A DNA stretch of 64,000 nt from Bryoerythrophyllum caledonicum (taxonomy: Eukaryota; Streptophyta; Bryopsida; Pottiales; Pottiaceae): assembly GCA_963971425.1 (NCBI GenBank), contig OZ020515.1, positions 32,933,856 to 32,997,855 of the forward strand, given 5' to 3'. Below, piece after piece: positions 63,440-64,000 of this stretch. Below the pieces are notes generated by a model. The model was not told the DNA's origin and searched no databases. It worked only from the letters and a program-made list of their open reading frames with translations. The translations under genes and the position numbers were made by a program. The stretch's first letter is position 1. Each line of letters starts with the position of its first letter.

Positions 63440-64000
63440 TATGGACATCCGGAGATCATAAGCATCCGAAGGGGGGGTATATCACCACGGACGATTGCTC
63501 CGTGGACTCGTAGAGATTTTGGGGGTTTGACACAAGTAACATCTTTCCTTCCTTCCTCCTATTCTATCAACTCCTACTTCTAACTTGGGATGGTTGGGGT
63601 TTCACTGTATTTCACCCATTAGGAGGGGGTAAGGCCCTTGGCCTCTAGGACTTGTGTAATTCTTGTGGCGGCCACGTAATTTTACCTACCTACCATCTGA
63701 ATTAGTAGTCCTTCCTTTACCTCGAAATGGCTAAAAGAGCTTTATCTAGGGGGTCCACATAGACATCCGCACAAGGGACCATAGACTCTACTCCTTTCCT
63801 TCACAGGACGACGTCCTTCCTCCCTCACCTCCAACAAACATCCGCACAAAGGGGGGTTAGTTAGTTTTCCGTCCTTTCCTCAAGGTAACCCGAGCTGTTA
63901 GAGTAGGTCCTAGTTATATCCACATAGACATCCGCACAAGGGATCTAACCAAGTCCTATTCAATCCTTAACACATGGTTTTTGGGTCAGTCCTTACCAAT
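63440..64000. other. Right-edge non-coding sequence with a dispersed word
   Basis: ACATCCGCACAAGGG-type words recur at about 63760, 63840 and 63928, twice within CCACATAGACATCCGCACA. No gene recognised. Confidence 0.4.

Noticed and set aside
63141-63513. Repeat proteins of 65-107 aa
   Set aside because: By-product of a 12-bp minisatellite.
1-64000. rRNA, tRNA or organellar genes
   Set aside because: None seen on scanning; composition and transposons indicate nuclear DNA.

Overview
This is nuclear DNA from a green-lineage (streptophyte) eukaryote. Support comes from degenerate plant-type telomere repeats (TTTAGGG-like), spliced genes with GT-AG introns, Helitron and CACTA transposons, Ty1/copia and Ty3/gypsy retroelements, and a gypsy polyprotein carrying a cytosine-5 DNA methyltransferase and an integrase with a C-terminal PHD finger. 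Methyltransferase-bearing gypsy elements have been reported from charophyte algae, so a charophyte or another early-diverging streptophyte is a reasonable guess; the window alone does not prove it.

Region 1 (1-16 kb) is the only host-gene-like part. It holds a partial minus-strand gene at the left edge, a long multi-exon plus-strand gene (7666-13992, about 1273 aa after conceptual splicing) with a ParB-like fold and what looks like a degenerate adenine-type DNA methyltransferase, a divergent FCP/NIF-type HAD phosphatase (14094-14918) and a two-exon 142-aa gene of unknown function (15297-16016). A short palindrome (10-bp arm TTTAGCTCGA, one central base, reverse-complement arm) and its relatives occur about 33 times between 0.6 and 15.7 kb, in introns and flanks, and I saw none in the transposon-filled remainder. 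In several places they form arrays of constant period (47, about 52.5 or 69 bp). Intron 1 of the long gene also carries three tandem copies of a unit containing a long foldback. Two MITE-like elements and one Helitron lie upstream.

Region 2 (16-46.5 kb) is a nest of mobile elements. A broken gypsy integrase is followed by several modules of one repeat family encoding a gag-like protein, in alternating orientation. A 16.36-kb CACTA element (21114-37471; perfect 26-bp inverted ends, CGA target duplication) sits inside one gag reading frame. Inside it are a deleted TNP2 transposase, a divergent multi-exon TNP1/TNPA-like gene, and a 2.9-kb insertion with an AGTTG duplication in one exon of that gene. 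A 3.8-kb copy of the gag family (41307-45113, TCTAC duplication) has inserted into an older copy.

Region 3 (46.5-64 kb) holds a truncated copia element, an inverted-repeat pair, a CACTA-type terminus with a tandem array split by a second Helitron, and the methyltransferase-bearing gypsy element (minus strand, about 53.2-62.8 kb). That element reads protease, methyltransferase, reverse transcriptase, RNase H, integrase, PHD finger, and is itself split by another gag-family copy (about 57764-61555). A 12-bp minisatellite lies near the right edge. Most transposon reading frames are broken by stops, frameshifts and loss of catalytic residues, so these are old copies.
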